A stretch of 64,000 bases of DNA from Phycisphaeraceae bacterium (GTDB lineage Bacteria > Planctomycetota > Phycisphaerae > Phycisphaerales > UBA1924), in contig JAHBXC010000001.1 of NCBI GenBank assembly GCA_019636675.1, forward strand, positions 1 to 64,000, written 5' to 3'. The notes below the pieces were generated by a model. It saw only the letters and a list, made by a program, of their open reading frames with translations. It had not been told where the DNA came from and made no database searches. Below, piece by piece: positions 33,995 through 44,505 of this stretch (position 1 is its first letter; each line of letters starts with the position of its first letter). Both the position numbers and the translations under genes were made by a program.

Positions 33995-34334
33995 GCTGAG
34001 GGCCTCCGCTGAGTAAGCCGTTGTCCGATCACTGACGGGTCGCGACCCGGGGACTTTCATGGTTCCGTACGCAGATACTGCCACAAACCGGCCCGGGACG
34101 CGAGGGGTTTTTCGGGGTCCTGTGAGGTTTTCGTATGACTTTTTCGTCTGTGAGGGCGGCCTGTTTGTATGATGTTTGGATAAATGGCGGGCTCGACTGT
34201 CCGAACGGGGGAGGTATGCTGTCGGTCACGCGCGGAGACCGTCCCGCGCCTGACTGTTCGTTTGCCCCCGGTTCATCCCTGCGCCCGGGCCGCGTCGCGG
34301 CCCAGACGCCGTTCTTTTTGGAACCCTCTGACCG
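33995..34334. other. Divergent regulatory gap between the subtilase gene and tig (340 bp)
   Basis: The gap contains A/T-rich stretches at about 34110-34190 that stand out from the GC-rich surroundings, and a TATGCT box at 34215-34220 for tig. No conserved RNA or small gene is recognised. Confidence 0.5.
34215..34220 (+). promoter_or_regulatory. -10-like box TATGCT for tig
   Basis: GGTATGCTG at 34213-34221 matches the arrangement upstream of the glutathione peroxidase gene. A TCGACT at 34193-34198, 16 bp upstream, is a weak -35. The leader would be about 108 nt. Confidence 0.35.
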
Positions 34335-35732
34335 ATGAGCACCATGCAGACCTCTCCCGCCGACGCGGCCTCCTTCGACCCGATCGTGACCGTGTCCGAC
34401 GCCGGCCCTTGCCGCAAGAAGCTCCACATCGAGGCGCCCGCCGAGGCGGTGCGCGCCGCGCTGGGCTCGACCTTCGACACGCTCATGGGCGCCGCGGTTA
34501 TCAAGGGCTTCCGACAGGGCAAGGCCCCGCGCGCGCTCGTCGAGCGCATGTACGGCAAGGCCGCTCGCGACGAGGCGCGCAACCGCATCGTCTCGGCCGC
34601 GTACAGCAAGGCCATCGAGAAGCACAAGCTCCGCGTGCTGGGCGAGCCCGACGGCGGCGACGAGCTGAAAGACGCCGACCTCTCCGGCGACAAGCCCCTC
34701 AAGTTCACCGTCGAGGTCGAGGTCGCCCCCGAGTTCACGCTCCCCGCCCTCGACGCGATCGGCGTCAAGAAGCCCATGTACGAAGTCACCGACGAGCTCG
34801 TCGCTGAGCAGGTCGAGCGCTTCCAGGTCAACGAGGGCGACCTGCAGGAGCGCGACGTCGCGCAGCGCGGCGATTACTGCATGGGCCACGGCACGATCGT
34901 CGTCAAGGGCCAGGACAAGCCCGCGCTCGACATCAACGGCGCGGTCATCCAGATCCCCAAGGAAGGCGTCGACAAGGGCCAGATCCTGGGCGTGCTCGTC
35001 GAGGACTTCGCCAAGCAGGTCGGGCTGCCCAAGAAGGGCGACACCGTGACCGTCAAGGCCAAGGGGCCCGAGGGCCACGAGACAGAGTCCGTCCGCGGCA
35101 AGGACCTGACCATCACCTTCGAGATCGCCAACGTCTATCGCATCGAGCCCCTGCCCATCGACACGCTCTGCGAGCGCTTCGGCTTCGAGAACGAGGCGGG
35201 CCTTCGCGACGCGATGCGCAGCCGCCTCCAGCAGCGCGTCCTCATCCAGCAGCAGTCGGCGATGCGCCAGCAGATCGCGGACTACCTGCTCAAGAACACC
35301 GAGATGGAGCTGCCCCAGAAGCTCAGCGCCCAGCAGGCAGAGCGCCGCCTCCAGCGCGCCCGCCTCGAGCTGATGTACCGCGGGCTCGACCCGATCGCGG
35401 TCGAGGACCGCGTCGCCGAGTTGCGCTCGCAGTCGCACGAGCTCTCGAGCCGCGAGCTGAAGCTGTTCTTCATCCTCGACAAGGTCGCGACCGACTTCAA
35501 CGTCGGCGTCACCGAGGGCGAGGTCAACGGGCGCATCGCGCAGATGGCCTACGAGCGCAACGAGCGCCCCGAGAAGCTGCGCAACGACCTCATCGAGAAC
35601 CGCCAGATCGGCTTCGTCGTCCAGCAGGTGCGCGAGCACAAGGCCATGGACCAGCTGCTGAGCAAGGCGAAGGTCGACGAGGTCGCCGCCGACAAGTTCG
35701 ACGCCGAGATGAAGAAGTCCGCCGGCGCGTGA
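34335..35732 (+). CDS. tig: Trigger factor (ribosome-associated chaperone and prolyl isomerase)
   Basis: 465 residues. It binds the ribosome exit tunnel through the N-terminal loop, seen as IKGFRQGKAPRALVERMYG, and shields nascent chains. The middle domain (about residues 175-260) corresponds to the FKBP-type PPIase but is diverged (RGDYCMGHGTIVVKG). The C-terminal half is helical with long basic and acidic stretches (SAQQAERRLQRARLELMYRG). The N-terminus has about 15 extra residues before the homology starts. It lies upstream of clpX, as in many bacteria, but without clpP between. Confidence 0.93.
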   Translation: MSTMQTSPADAASFDPIVTVSDAGPCRKKLHIEAPAEAVRAALGSTFDTLMGAAVIKGFRQGKAPRALVERMYGKAARDEARNRIVSAAYSKAIEKHKLRVLGEPDGGDELKDADLSGDKPLKFTVEVEVAPEFTLPALDAIGVKKPMYEVTDELVAEQVERFQVNEGDLQERDVAQRGDYCMGHGTIVVKGQDKPALDINGAVIQIPKEGVDKGQILGVLVEDFAKQVGLPKKGDTVTVKAKGPEGHETESVRGKDLTITFEIANVYRIEPLPIDTLCERFGFENEAGLRDAMRSRLQQRVLIQQQSAMRQQIADYLLKNTEMELPQKLSAQQAERRLQRARLELMYRGLDPIAVEDRVAELRSQSHELSSRELKLFFILDKVATDFNVGVTEGEVNGRIAQMAYERNERPEKLRNDLIENRQIGFVVQQVREHKAMDQLLSKAKVDEVAADKFDAEMKKSAGA

Positions 35733-35778
35733 TCGGCGGCACAGCCCGTGCTCTCTCTCACTGCCGAAAGGACTCGCC

Positions 35779-37098
35779 GTGCGCAACCACGCGTTCGCCG
35801 GGGTCGTCTCCTGGATCCTCTGTTCGATCCTGGCGCTGTCGTTCGCGCCGGCGCAGGCGCTCGCGAACGCGGGCCTGGTCGTCGTGCATTGCGGCACGCT
35901 CCTGGACGAGCCGGGCAAGCCGCCGCGCCGCAACGCGAGCGTCTTCATCCGTGACGGAAAGATCGCCGAGATCCGGGACGGGTTCGTGCGCGACATGGAC
36001 GCCACCGTCATCGACGCGTCGCGTCTGTTCGTCATGCCCGGCATGATCGACTGTCACGTGCACCTCACCGGCGAGATGTCCAAGGACTCGCGCCTCCGCG
36101 CGGTGCAGGAGTCCGACGCCGACGCCACGATCCACGCCATCATCCACGCGAAGCGCACGCTCGACGCCGGGTTCACCACCGTCCGCGACGTCGGCTCGTC
36201 GGGAGACGCGATCTTCGCTCTGCGCGACGCCATCAACGCCGGACGCATCGACGGCCCGCGCATCCTCGCGTCCGGCGAGAGCATCACGCCCACCGGCGGG
36301 CACGGCGACTCCACTCACGGCTTCCGCGACGACCTTTTCGATTACCCGCTGCCCTTCGTCGGAGTCGCCGACGGTCCCTACGAGGCGCGCAAGGCCGTCC
36401 GCCACCAGGTCAAACGCGGCGCCGATCTCATCAAGCTCACCGCGACCGGCGGCGTGCTCTCGCAGACCGCGCAGGGCATCGGCCAGCAGTTCTTCGAGGA
36501 CGAGCTCCGAGCCATCGTCGAGACTTCCCACGCGCTGGGACGAAAGGTCGCGGCCCACGCGCACGGCGCCGATGGGATCAAGTCCGCGCTGCGCGCCGGC
36601 GTCGATTCCATCGAGCACGGGTCGTACCTCGACGACGAGGCGATCGCGCTCTTCAAGAAGACCGGCGCCTATCTCGTGCCCACGATCCTCGCGGGCGTCA
36701 CCGTCGCGGAGCTGGCCGACGTCGAGGGCTATTTCGTCCCCGCGGTGCGCGACAAGGCGCGCGCCGTCGGACCCATCATGCAGGGCGCGCTCGGGCGTGC
36801 GGCGCGCGAGGGCGTCAAGATCGCCTACGGCACCGACTGCGGCGTCGGCAAGCACGGCGAGAACGGGCGCGAGTTCGAGCTCATGGTCGAGGCCGGCATG
36901 TCCCCCATGGACGCCCTCGTCGCAGCCACGGTCAACGCCGCCGATCTCTGCGGCATCGCCGATCGCGTCGGCGCGCTGCGCCCCGGCATGGAGGCCGACA
37001 TCATCGCGCTCGATGGTTCGCCCCTCGACGATGCGTCCGCCATGCGTCGCGTGCGCGTCGTGATGCGATCGGGGCGGGTCATGAAGGACCAGCGGTGA
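35779..37098 (+). CDS. Exported metal-dependent amidohydrolase (imidazolonepropionase/prolidase-like)
   Basis: 439 residues from the GTG at 35779, preceded by AAGG. A signal peptide (VVSWILCSILALSFAPAQALA) is clear. Metal ligands follow the amidohydrolase pattern: IDCHVHL, Lys in DLIKLTATGG, AHAHG, SIEHGS and the catalytic Asp in YGTDCGV. It resembles bacterial Xaa-Pro or Xaa-Arg dipeptidases of this superfamily (Sgx9260-like). It overlaps the next gene by 4 nt. Peptide hydrolysis in the periplasm is likely but the specificity is not readable. Confidence 0.9.
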   Translation: MRNHAFAGVVSWILCSILALSFAPAQALANAGLVVVHCGTLLDEPGKPPRRNASVFIRDGKIAEIRDGFVRDMDATVIDASRLFVMPGMIDCHVHLTGEMSKDSRLRAVQESDADATIHAIIHAKRTLDAGFTTVRDVGSSGDAIFALRDAINAGRIDGPRILASGESITPTGGHGDSTHGFRDDLFDYPLPFVGVADGPYEARKAVRHQVKRGADLIKLTATGGVLSQTAQGIGQQFFEDELRAIVETSHALGRKVAAHAHGADGIKSALRAGVDSIEHGSYLDDEAIALFKKTGAYLVPTILAGVTVAELADVEGYFVPAVRDKARAVGPIMQGALGRAAREGVKIAYGTDCGVGKHGENGREFELMVEAGMSPMDALVAATVNAADLCGIADRVGALRPGMEADIIALDGSPLDDASAMRRVRVVMRSGRVMKDQR

Positions 37099-37439
37099 CG
37101 GGGAGCGCCGGGATCATCGCGATATGGGCGGCGGCGCTCATCGTCGCCTCGCTCCTGGGCTTCTGGATCGTGCTCAGGATCAGGCACCGCGCGCTCTCCG
37201 ACCAGACCGGGTCGGGGCTGGGGCTAACACTGGCGGACCTGCGGCGCCTGCACGCGTCGGGCGAGCTGAGCGACGAGGAGTTCGACGCGGCGCGGGCCGC
37301 CATCGTCGGGGCGGCGGGGGGGAAGCCCCAGGGCGCCCGGCCCTCCACCGGGCACGGGCAGGACGGTTTCCATATGCAGGCCGCGCCGGGGACGGACCTG
37401 ACCGGAGACCCGCTTCCAAAGCCCGATCAGCGCGAGTAA
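37095..37439 (+). CDS. Small membrane-anchored protein with SHOCT-like motif
   Basis: 114 residues from the GTG at 37095 overlapping the amidohydrolase stop. One membrane helix (IIAIWAAALIVASLLGFWIVL) is followed by LADLRRLHASGELSDEEFDAARA, which matches the short SHOCT helical hairpin often found at protein ends. The tail is hydrophilic and rich in Gly and Pro. The function of SHOCT proteins is unsettled, with oligomerisation suggested. Its coupling to the amidohydrolase suggests co-expression. Confidence 0.7.
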   Translation: MTGSAGIIAIWAAALIVASLLGFWIVLRIRHRALSDQTGSGLGLTLADLRRLHASGELSDEEFDAARAAIVGAAGGKPQGARPSTGHGQDGFHMQAAPGTDLTGDPLPKPDQRE

Positions 37440-37560
37440 TCCGAGCGGTTTCCTCGCGTTGGTCCGAACCAGGACCGAGAACGCTGCGGACAAGTGTCCG
37501 TCGGAAATGAAGTTCTGATCCTGTGCCTCGGCGCATCGAGAATCGCGCTCGGCGAGCCGA

Positions 37561-37566
37561 TAGACT
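37561..37566 (+). promoter_or_regulatory. -10-like box TAGACT for clpX
   Basis: TAGACT would start transcription near 37573, with a leader of about 60 nt before the ATG at 37635. No -35 match is found. Tentative. Confidence 0.3.
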
Positions 37567-37634
37567 CACCATCGTCGCGCGGCCGCGGCTTCGTCCGCGT
37601 CGACTGACCCTGCGCACACCAGCCAGAGGACCGC

Positions 37635-39014
<1,380 letters not shown>

Positions 39015-39044
39015 GGGCCGGCGGGTCGGGCGGGTGTGAAGAGT

Positions 39045-39062
39045 AAGTCAACATGTTGACTT
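39045..39062. promoter_or_regulatory. Perfect 18-bp palindrome, probable operator of the MarR-family regulator
   Basis: AAGTCAACATGTTGACTT is a perfect inverted repeat ending 29 bp before the marR-like ATG. Its right arm contains TTGACT, which would be the -35 of a promoter with TACCGT (39078-39083) as -10, spacer 15. A MarR dimer binding here would block that promoter, giving autoregulation of the whole efflux operon. Confidence 0.75.
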
Positions 39063-39091
39063 GATGCCGGCGAGGGGTACCGTTCCCTCGC

Positions 39092-39649
39092 ATGGACGAG
39101 TCGGCGGCACAAAGCGTGGGCAGGGGCTGTTCGGTCGAGGCGGAACGCCTCGCGGCGGCCATCGCCGCGGCGGAGGGCGCCGCTTGCCCCGAGTGCGTCA
39201 ACGACCTCCCGCTGATCACGCGGTTCTTCATCATCCACAACATCACGATGCGCATCGGCGACCGGCTCACGGCGCCGCTGGGCATCACCAGCGCACGCTG
39301 GCTGATGCTGTGCGTGATCAGCCGTTACGAAGAGCCGCCCCGGATCGCGGACCTGAGCGGCGACGCGATGCTCAGCGCGCAGAACGTCAGCAGGATGGTC
39401 GTGTCGCTCGAGGGCGAGGGCCTCGTTGAGAGGTTCAGCTCACCGGGCGCCGGGCGCTCCACGTTCGTGCGATTGACCGAGCGGGGACGCGCCGTCGTCG
39501 ATGCGTGCCACGCGCTGGGTGAGAACTTCGATCAGTGGTTCCTCGCGCGGCTCGACGCGCGGGATGTCGAACTGCTCAAGAGCAAGCTCGATCACCTGAT
39601 CGAGAACCTGAGCGCGTTCGAGACCTTCCTGGATCAACGCAAGGAGTGA
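39092..39649 (+). CDS. MarR-family transcriptional regulator
   Basis: 185 residues. The winged helix region runs from DRLTAPLGITSARWLML through PPRIADLSGDAMLSAQNVSRMVVSLEGEGLVERF to RSTFVRLTERGRAVVDA, as in MarR proteins, with helical dimerisation ends. The first 30 residues include two Cys (GCSVEA, ACPECVND) that might sense oxidants or metals, but this is speculation. It is the first gene of an operon with an adaptor and an RND pump and probably represses it. Confidence 0.93.
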   Translation: MDESAAQSVGRGCSVEAERLAAAIAAAEGAACPECVNDLPLITRFFIIHNITMRIGDRLTAPLGITSARWLMLCVISRYEEPPRIADLSGDAMLSAQNVSRMVVSLEGEGLVERFSSPGAGRSTFVRLTERGRAVVDACHALGENFDQWFLARLDARDVELLKSKLDHLIENLSAFETFLDQRKE

Positions 39650-39654
39650 GAGCC

Positions 39655-40887
39655 GTGAAGCAGCGAGCCATGTTCCGTGGGAGCGTTCTGTCGACGGTGC
39701 TGCTTGGGATCAGCGCGGGCGGCGCGGTCGCGATGCAGGACGGGGGCCCGCCCTCGGCGGCGGTGCGCGTCGGGCTGATCGAGATGCGCCCGGTCGACCT
39801 GCGCGCCACCGCGACGGGAGAGGCGCGCGCCACGCAGCGGTCACGGGTCGCGTCGCGCGAGCCGGGGCGCGTCCACGAGGTGCGCGTGCGCGAGGGCGAC
39901 CGCGTCAAGCGGGGCGACATCCTCGTCACCCTCGACGACGACCTGCTGAAGATCGATCTCGTGAGCGAACGCGCCACGCTCGACGCTTCGGCGGCGCTGC
40001 TCGCCGAAGCGGAATCGCTCGAGACGCAGCGCGAGCGCGATCTCTCTCGCCTCGAAGAGCTCTTCCGGCGCCAGAGCGCGACCGAGAACGAGGTCGCCGA
40101 CGCGCGGTCGGTGCGCGACGCGCAGCGGGCGCGCGTCGCCCAGCGCCGGGCCGAGGTGGCCACGGCGCAGTCGCGCATCGCGCGTCTGGAAGAACGCCTC
40201 GCCGACATGACCGTGCGGGCCCCGTTCAACGGGCGCGTCACCGCCAAGCTGGTGGACGAAGGCGAGTGGGCGGGCGTCGGGGCCCCGGTCATCGAGCTCG
40301 TGACCACCGACACGGTCGATTTCTACCTCGATGTGCCCCAGCGATACATCAACGCGCTCGAGTCCAGCGAGGGCGCGCTGCGCATCCGCGTCGAGGCCGC
40401 CGGGGTCGAGATCGAGGCAACAAAGGCCAGCGTGGTTCCGGTCGCCGACGCGGCGGCCCGCACCTTCCCGGTGCGCGTCGAGGCGCCCAACGACAGGGGT
40501 CTCGTGCACCCGGGCATGACGGTCGTCGCGTCCATCCCCACCGGCGTGCGCGGTCCCGCGATGCTCGCGCCCGCCGACGCGCTCCTGCGCGACGACGCCG
40601 GCTGGTTCGTGTACACCGCCACGCCCACCGAGCAGGGGCGCATCGCCCTGCCGGCGCGCGTCGAGCAGCTCTTCCGCACGGGTGAGTGGGTCGCGATCCG
40701 GGTGATCAGCGGGCCCGCGTTCCCAGGCGCCGCCGTCGTCGTCGAGGGCAACGAACGCATCCTGTTCCCCGGCCAGCCCCTCATGATCGTCAACCCCGAG
40801 ACGCTCGACGCGCCGCCCCCGACCCCCGGCGCACCCGGTTCCGTCCCGACCGGAGGCGTCGCGTCGGGCCAGGAGCGTGCGCGATGA
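39655..40887 (+). CDS. RND efflux periplasmic adaptor (membrane fusion protein, HlyD-like)
   Basis: 410 residues from the GTG at 39655, with AAGGAG 8 nt upstream; the gap to the regulator stop is 5 nt. After a signal segment (GSVLSTVLLGISAGGAVAMQ) come the lipoyl half motifs (VREGDRVKRGDILVTLDDDLL and MTVRAPFNGRVTAKLVDEG), separated by a long helical hairpin rich in Glu and Arg. Beta-barrel and membrane-proximal domains follow. It links the pump in the inner membrane to an outer-membrane channel not encoded here. The gene ends in the ATGA shared with the pump. Confidence 0.93.
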   Translation: MKQRAMFRGSVLSTVLLGISAGGAVAMQDGGPPSAAVRVGLIEMRPVDLRATATGEARATQRSRVASREPGRVHEVRVREGDRVKRGDILVTLDDDLLKIDLVSERATLDASAALLAEAESLETQRERDLSRLEELFRRQSATENEVADARSVRDAQRARVAQRRAEVATAQSRIARLEERLADMTVRAPFNGRVTAKLVDEGEWAGVGAPVIELVTTDTVDFYLDVPQRYINALESSEGALRIRVEAAGVEIEATKASVVPVADAAARTFPVRVEAPNDRGLVHPGMTVVASIPTGVRGPAMLAPADALLRDDAGWFVYTATPTEQGRIALPARVEQLFRTGEWVAIRVISGPAFPGAAVVVEGNERILFPGQPLMIVNPETLDAPPPTPGAPGSVPTGGVASGQERAR

Positions 40888-43800
40888 GTCTCATCCAGCT
40901 CTGCATCAACCGGCCGGTCACGGTCATCGTCGGGGCGATCGTGCTCGTCCTCGCCGGCCTGCTGAGTCTGGCGGCGGTGCCCGTGCAGCTCACGCCCAAC
41001 ATCGACAAGACCAACATCACGGTCCGCACCCGGTGGGAGGGCAGCAGCCCCCTCGAGATCGAACGCGAGATCATCGACAAGCAGGAAGAGAAGCTCCGCG
41101 GCGTCACGAACCTCGTCAAAATGCGCTCGGTCTCGCAGCAGGACGAGGGCGTCATCACGCTCGAGTTCGCGATCGGGACCAACAAGGACGTCGCCCTCCG
41201 AGAGGTCTCCGACCGCCTGCGCGAGGTCCCAAGCTACCCCGAGAACGTCGACGAGCCCGTCGTGCGCACCGGCGACGACCGCGACCGCGACTACATCGCG
41301 TGGATCATCGTCAAGACCGGCGATCCGGCGTTCGACATGCGACAGGCCTTCGACTTCTTCGAAGACCGCGTCAAGCCCTACCTCGAGCGAACCCCCGGCG
41401 TCTCCGAGATCAATGTGCTGGGCGGCGTCGAGCGCGAGGCCCGCGTCCTCGTCGACGCGGAGCGTCTCGCGCTGCGCGGGATCACCTTCCCCCAGCTCGT
41501 CTCGGCGCTGCGCTCGGAGAACATCAACGCGTCGGCCGGCCAGCTGCCCGAGGGCAAGCGCGACGTGCGACTGCGCGTCGTGGGCGAGTACGAGACGCCG
41601 GAGCAGATCCTCAACACCGTCATCGGCTTCAGCCCGGGCGGGCCAGTCTACTTCCGCGACGTCGGATCCGTCGAGTTGTCGTACAAGGAAGCCACCAGCG
41701 AGGTCCGCCAGAACGGAACCACCTCGCTCGCGATCAACGTGCAGCGCGAGCCCGGCTCCAACGTGCTGGCGGTCATGTCCTCGCTCAAATCGAGGATCGA
41801 CGAGCTGAACGGGCCCGGAGGCATGCTCGAGCAGGAGTCCAGACGCCTGGGCCTCGCCGAGCCGATGCGCATGACCCAGGTCTACGACCAGACCGTCTAC
41901 ATCTTCCAGGCGCTCTCGCTCGTGCAGAGCAACATCTACATCGGCGGCGTGCTCGCGGTGCTGGTCCTCATCGTCTTCCTCCGCTCGGTCCGCGCGACGC
42001 TCATCGTCGCCGTCACCATCCCGGTGTCGATCATCGGCTCGTTCGTGTTCCTGAACCTGCTCGGCCGGAACATCAACGTCATCAGTCTCGCCGGGATGGC
42101 GTTCGCGACGGGCATGGTGGTCGACAACGCCATCGTGGTGCTCGAGAACATCTACCGGCGCAGGCAGCTGGGCGACGCTGCCCCGGCGGCGGCGCTCCGC
42201 GGCGCGCGCGAGGTCTGGGCCGCGGTCCTCGTCTCGACGCTCACGACCGTCATCGTCTTCGCGCCGGTCCTGACGATCCAGGAGGAGGTCGGCCAGCTGT
42301 TCCGCGATATCGCGCTGGCGATCTGCGCCGCGGTTGTGCTGTCGCTCTTCGGTTCGATCACGCTGATCCCCATGGCCGCGGCGCGCCTGCTCAAGTCGGG
42401 CGTCCCCAGCGCCGAGTCGCGACTGGCGGCGGCCAAGAAGCGAGAAAGTCGCCTCGCCGGCGCGCTCCGGGCGCCGTTCCGCTCGCTCGGCAGGGGCGCG
42501 GTGCGGCTGCGCGACGGCTATGTCTCGCTGCTCGAGCGCGTCATGCGATCATGGCTGGCGCGTCTGGTCATCGTTGCCGGCGTGACGCTCGGCGCACTCG
42601 TGAGCGCGACGCTGCTTTTGCCGCCCGCGAGCTATCTGCCCGCCGGCAACCGCAACCTGATCTTCGCGTTCCTGATCCCTCCCCCGGGGTACAACCTCGC
42701 GATGCAGCAGCGCCTGGGCCTGCGCGTCGAAGAGACCATCAAGCCGTACTGGGAGGCAGCGCCGGGCTCGCCCGAAGCCGCCGCCCTGCCGCGCGTCACC
42801 GGGCCCGACCCGGTCACCGGGCGTTTGACCGAGGTGCAGCCGGCGCCGATCGACAACTTCTTCTTCGTCGCGACGCCCGGCGGCATGTTCATGGGCGCGA
42901 TCAGTTCGGACGAGAACCGCATCCGCCCGCTCATCACGCTCTTCCAGCAGGCCGCCGGGCCGCAGGCCGCCCCTGGTGTGTTCGCGTTCCCGATCCAGCT
43001 CCCGCTGTTCCAGGTGGGCGGGTTCGGCTCGGGCAACTCGGTCGAGCTCGAGATCGTGGGCGAGGACCTCAACGAGGTGCGCAACGCCGCGGGCGCGCTC
43101 ATGGGCAAGGGCTTCGAGTTCGTCGGTCGCGGCGTGTTCGAGTCCATCCGCCCCGATCCCGGCAACTTCAACATCTCCAGCCAGGAGGTGCGCGTCGAGG
43201 TCGATCGCGTTCGCGCCGCTGAGGTCGGTTTCAATGTCTCCGACGTCGCGCTCGGCGTGCGCGCGCTGGGCGACGGAGCGATCATCGGCGAGTTCCAGGA
43301 CGGCGGGCGCCGCATCGACCTGCGCGTGATCGAGCAGCGCCAGAACGACTGGGCCAGCCCGTCGATCGACTTCACCGAGATCGCAAGCGTGCCCCTCGCG
43401 ACGCCCTCGGGCAGGATCTCCTCGATCGGCTCGCTCGCGACGCTCAGCCGCGTCGATTCGCCCCAGCAGATCAACCGCTCGGAGGGCATGCGCGCCATCA
43501 CGCTGAACATCTCGGCGCCCGTCGGCATCGCGCTCGAGGACGTGATGCGCACCATCCAGACCGACCTCATCGCGCCCATGCGCGAGCAGGGCGTCATCCC
43601 GCCCTCCGTGCAGACCAACCTCAGCGGCGCCGCGAGCAAACTCACGCAGGTGCAGGAGGCGATGCTGGGCGACTGGACCGGGGGGCTGTGGAGCACGCTG
43701 GTCTCGATCCTGACCAGCCGCATGTTCCTCGCGATCCTGTTCTGCTACCTGCTCATGTGCGCGCTCTTCGAGAGCTTCCTCTACCCCATGGTCATCATGG

Positions 43801-44450
43801 TGACGGTGCCCCTCGCCCTCATCGGCGGCATCCTCGGGCTGCGCCTCGTGCACGAGTTTGACCCGACGCAACAGCTCGACACGCTCACGATGCTCGGATT
43901 CGTCATCCTCATCGGCATCGTCGTCAACAACGCGGTGCTCATCGTCGCGCAGGCGCTCAACTTCATGCGTGGGTTCGGCGAGACGGAATCGGACGCGATC
44001 GAGCCGATGGTCCCGCGGGCCGCCGTCGTCGAGTCGGTGCGCACCCGCTTCCGGCCCATCATGATGACCACGATGACCTCGGTCATCGGCATGTCGCCCC
44101 TCGTCCTGCAGCCCGGCGCCGGCTCGGAGTTGTACCGAGGTCTGGGCTCGGTCGTCCTGGGCGGCCTGCTGTTCGCGTCGATCTTCACGCTCGGCATCGT
44201 GCCGATGCTGTTGACGCTGGTGCTCGACGCGAAGCAGCTCATCTTCGGCGCCGCTGACGCGCCGGCGAAGGAAGCGATGGACCGCTGGCGCGCCTCGGTC
44301 TCGAAGCCGTCCGCCGCCGTGACGCTCGCCCAGTCGAGGACGGCGATCGTCGGTCCCGGCGTTGACGGCGCGGCGACCGTCGCTTCGGAGGTCAACGGCT
44401 CTCCAGTCGAGGCGTCGGGCTCGAAGAAAGACCCTCCGCGCGCCGGCTGA
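40884..44450 (+). CDS. RND-family efflux pump (inner-membrane transporter)
   Basis: 1188 residues, longer than the common 1030-1050 because of extra loop sequence and a tail of about 80 residues. It starts with MSLIQLCINRPVTVIVGAIVLVLAG, typical of the AcrB/MexB superfamily. Helix 4 carries GMAFATGMVVDNAIVVLEN; with single acidic residues it resembles proton-driven hydrophobe pumps. Two large periplasmic domains and about 12 helices are evident. There is an insertion after helix 6 (KSGVPSAESRLAAAKKRESR). Coupled to the adaptor by a 4-nt overlap and under probable MarR control, it likely exports toxic compounds or lipids. Confidence 0.95.
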   Translation: MSLIQLCINRPVTVIVGAIVLVLAGLLSLAAVPVQLTPNIDKTNITVRTRWEGSSPLEIEREIIDKQEEKLRGVTNLVKMRSVSQQDEGVITLEFAIGTNKDVALREVSDRLREVPSYPENVDEPVVRTGDDRDRDYIAWIIVKTGDPAFDMRQAFDFFEDRVKPYLERTPGVSEINVLGGVEREARVLVDAERLALRGITFPQLVSALRSENINASAGQLPEGKRDVRLRVVGEYETPEQILNTVIGFSPGGPVYFRDVGSVELSYKEATSEVRQNGTTSLAINVQREPGSNVLAVMSSLKSRIDELNGPGGMLEQESRRLGLAEPMRMTQVYDQTVYIFQALSLVQSNIYIGGVLAVLVLIVFLRSVRATLIVAVTIPVSIIGSFVFLNLLGRNINVISLAGMAFATGMVVDNAIVVLENIYRRRQLGDAAPAAALRGAREVWAAVLVSTLTTVIVFAPVLTIQEEVGQLFRDIALAICAAVVLSLFGSITLIPMAAARLLKSGVPSAESRLAAAKKRESRLAGALRAPFRSLGRGAVRLRDGYVSLLERVMRSWLARLVIVAGVTLGALVSATLLLPPASYLPAGNRNLIFAFLIPPPGYNLAMQQRLGLRVEETIKPYWEAAPGSPEAAALPRVTGPDPVTGRLTEVQPAPIDNFFFVATPGGMFMGAISSDENRIRPLITLFQQAAGPQAAPGVFAFPIQLPLFQVGGFGSGNSVELEIVGEDLNEVRNAAGALMGKGFEFVGRGVFESIRPDPGNFNISSQEVRVEVDRVRAAEVGFNVSDVALGVRALGDGAIIGEFQDGGRRIDLRVIEQRQNDWASPSIDFTEIASVPLATPSGRISSIGSLATLSRVDSPQQINRSEGMRAITLNISAPVGIALEDVMRTIQTDLIAPMREQGVIPPSVQTNLSGAASKLTQVQEAMLGDWTGGLWSTLVSILTSRMFLAILFCYLLMCALFESFLYPMVIMVTVPLALIGGILGLRLVHEFDPTQQLDTLTMLGFVILIGIVVNNAVLIVAQALNFMRGFGETESDAIEPMVPRAAVVESVRTRFRPIMMTTMTSVIGMSPLVLQPGAGSELYRGLGSVVLGGLLFASIFTLGIVPMLLTLVLDAKQLIFGAADAPAKEAMDRWRASVSKPSAAVTLAQSRTAIVGPGVDGAATVASEVNGSPVEASGSKKDPPRAG

Positions 44451-44505
44451 GAGCCGGCAGCGAGAGTGCGGATCACGCGGCATGCGCCGCGGCGGCAGGC
44501 GTGCG

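Noticed and set aside
31547..34012. 821-codon plus-strand open frame opposite the second subtilase gene
   Set aside because: Its composition (Val/Asp/Gly/Arg repeats) is a codon-bias shadow, and the minus-strand gene has signal peptide, SD and catalytic motifs.
44476..44491. CGCGGC-ATGC-GCCGCG hairpin after the RND pump gene
   Set aside because: The stem is only 6 bp and has no T-tract, so it was not called a terminator.
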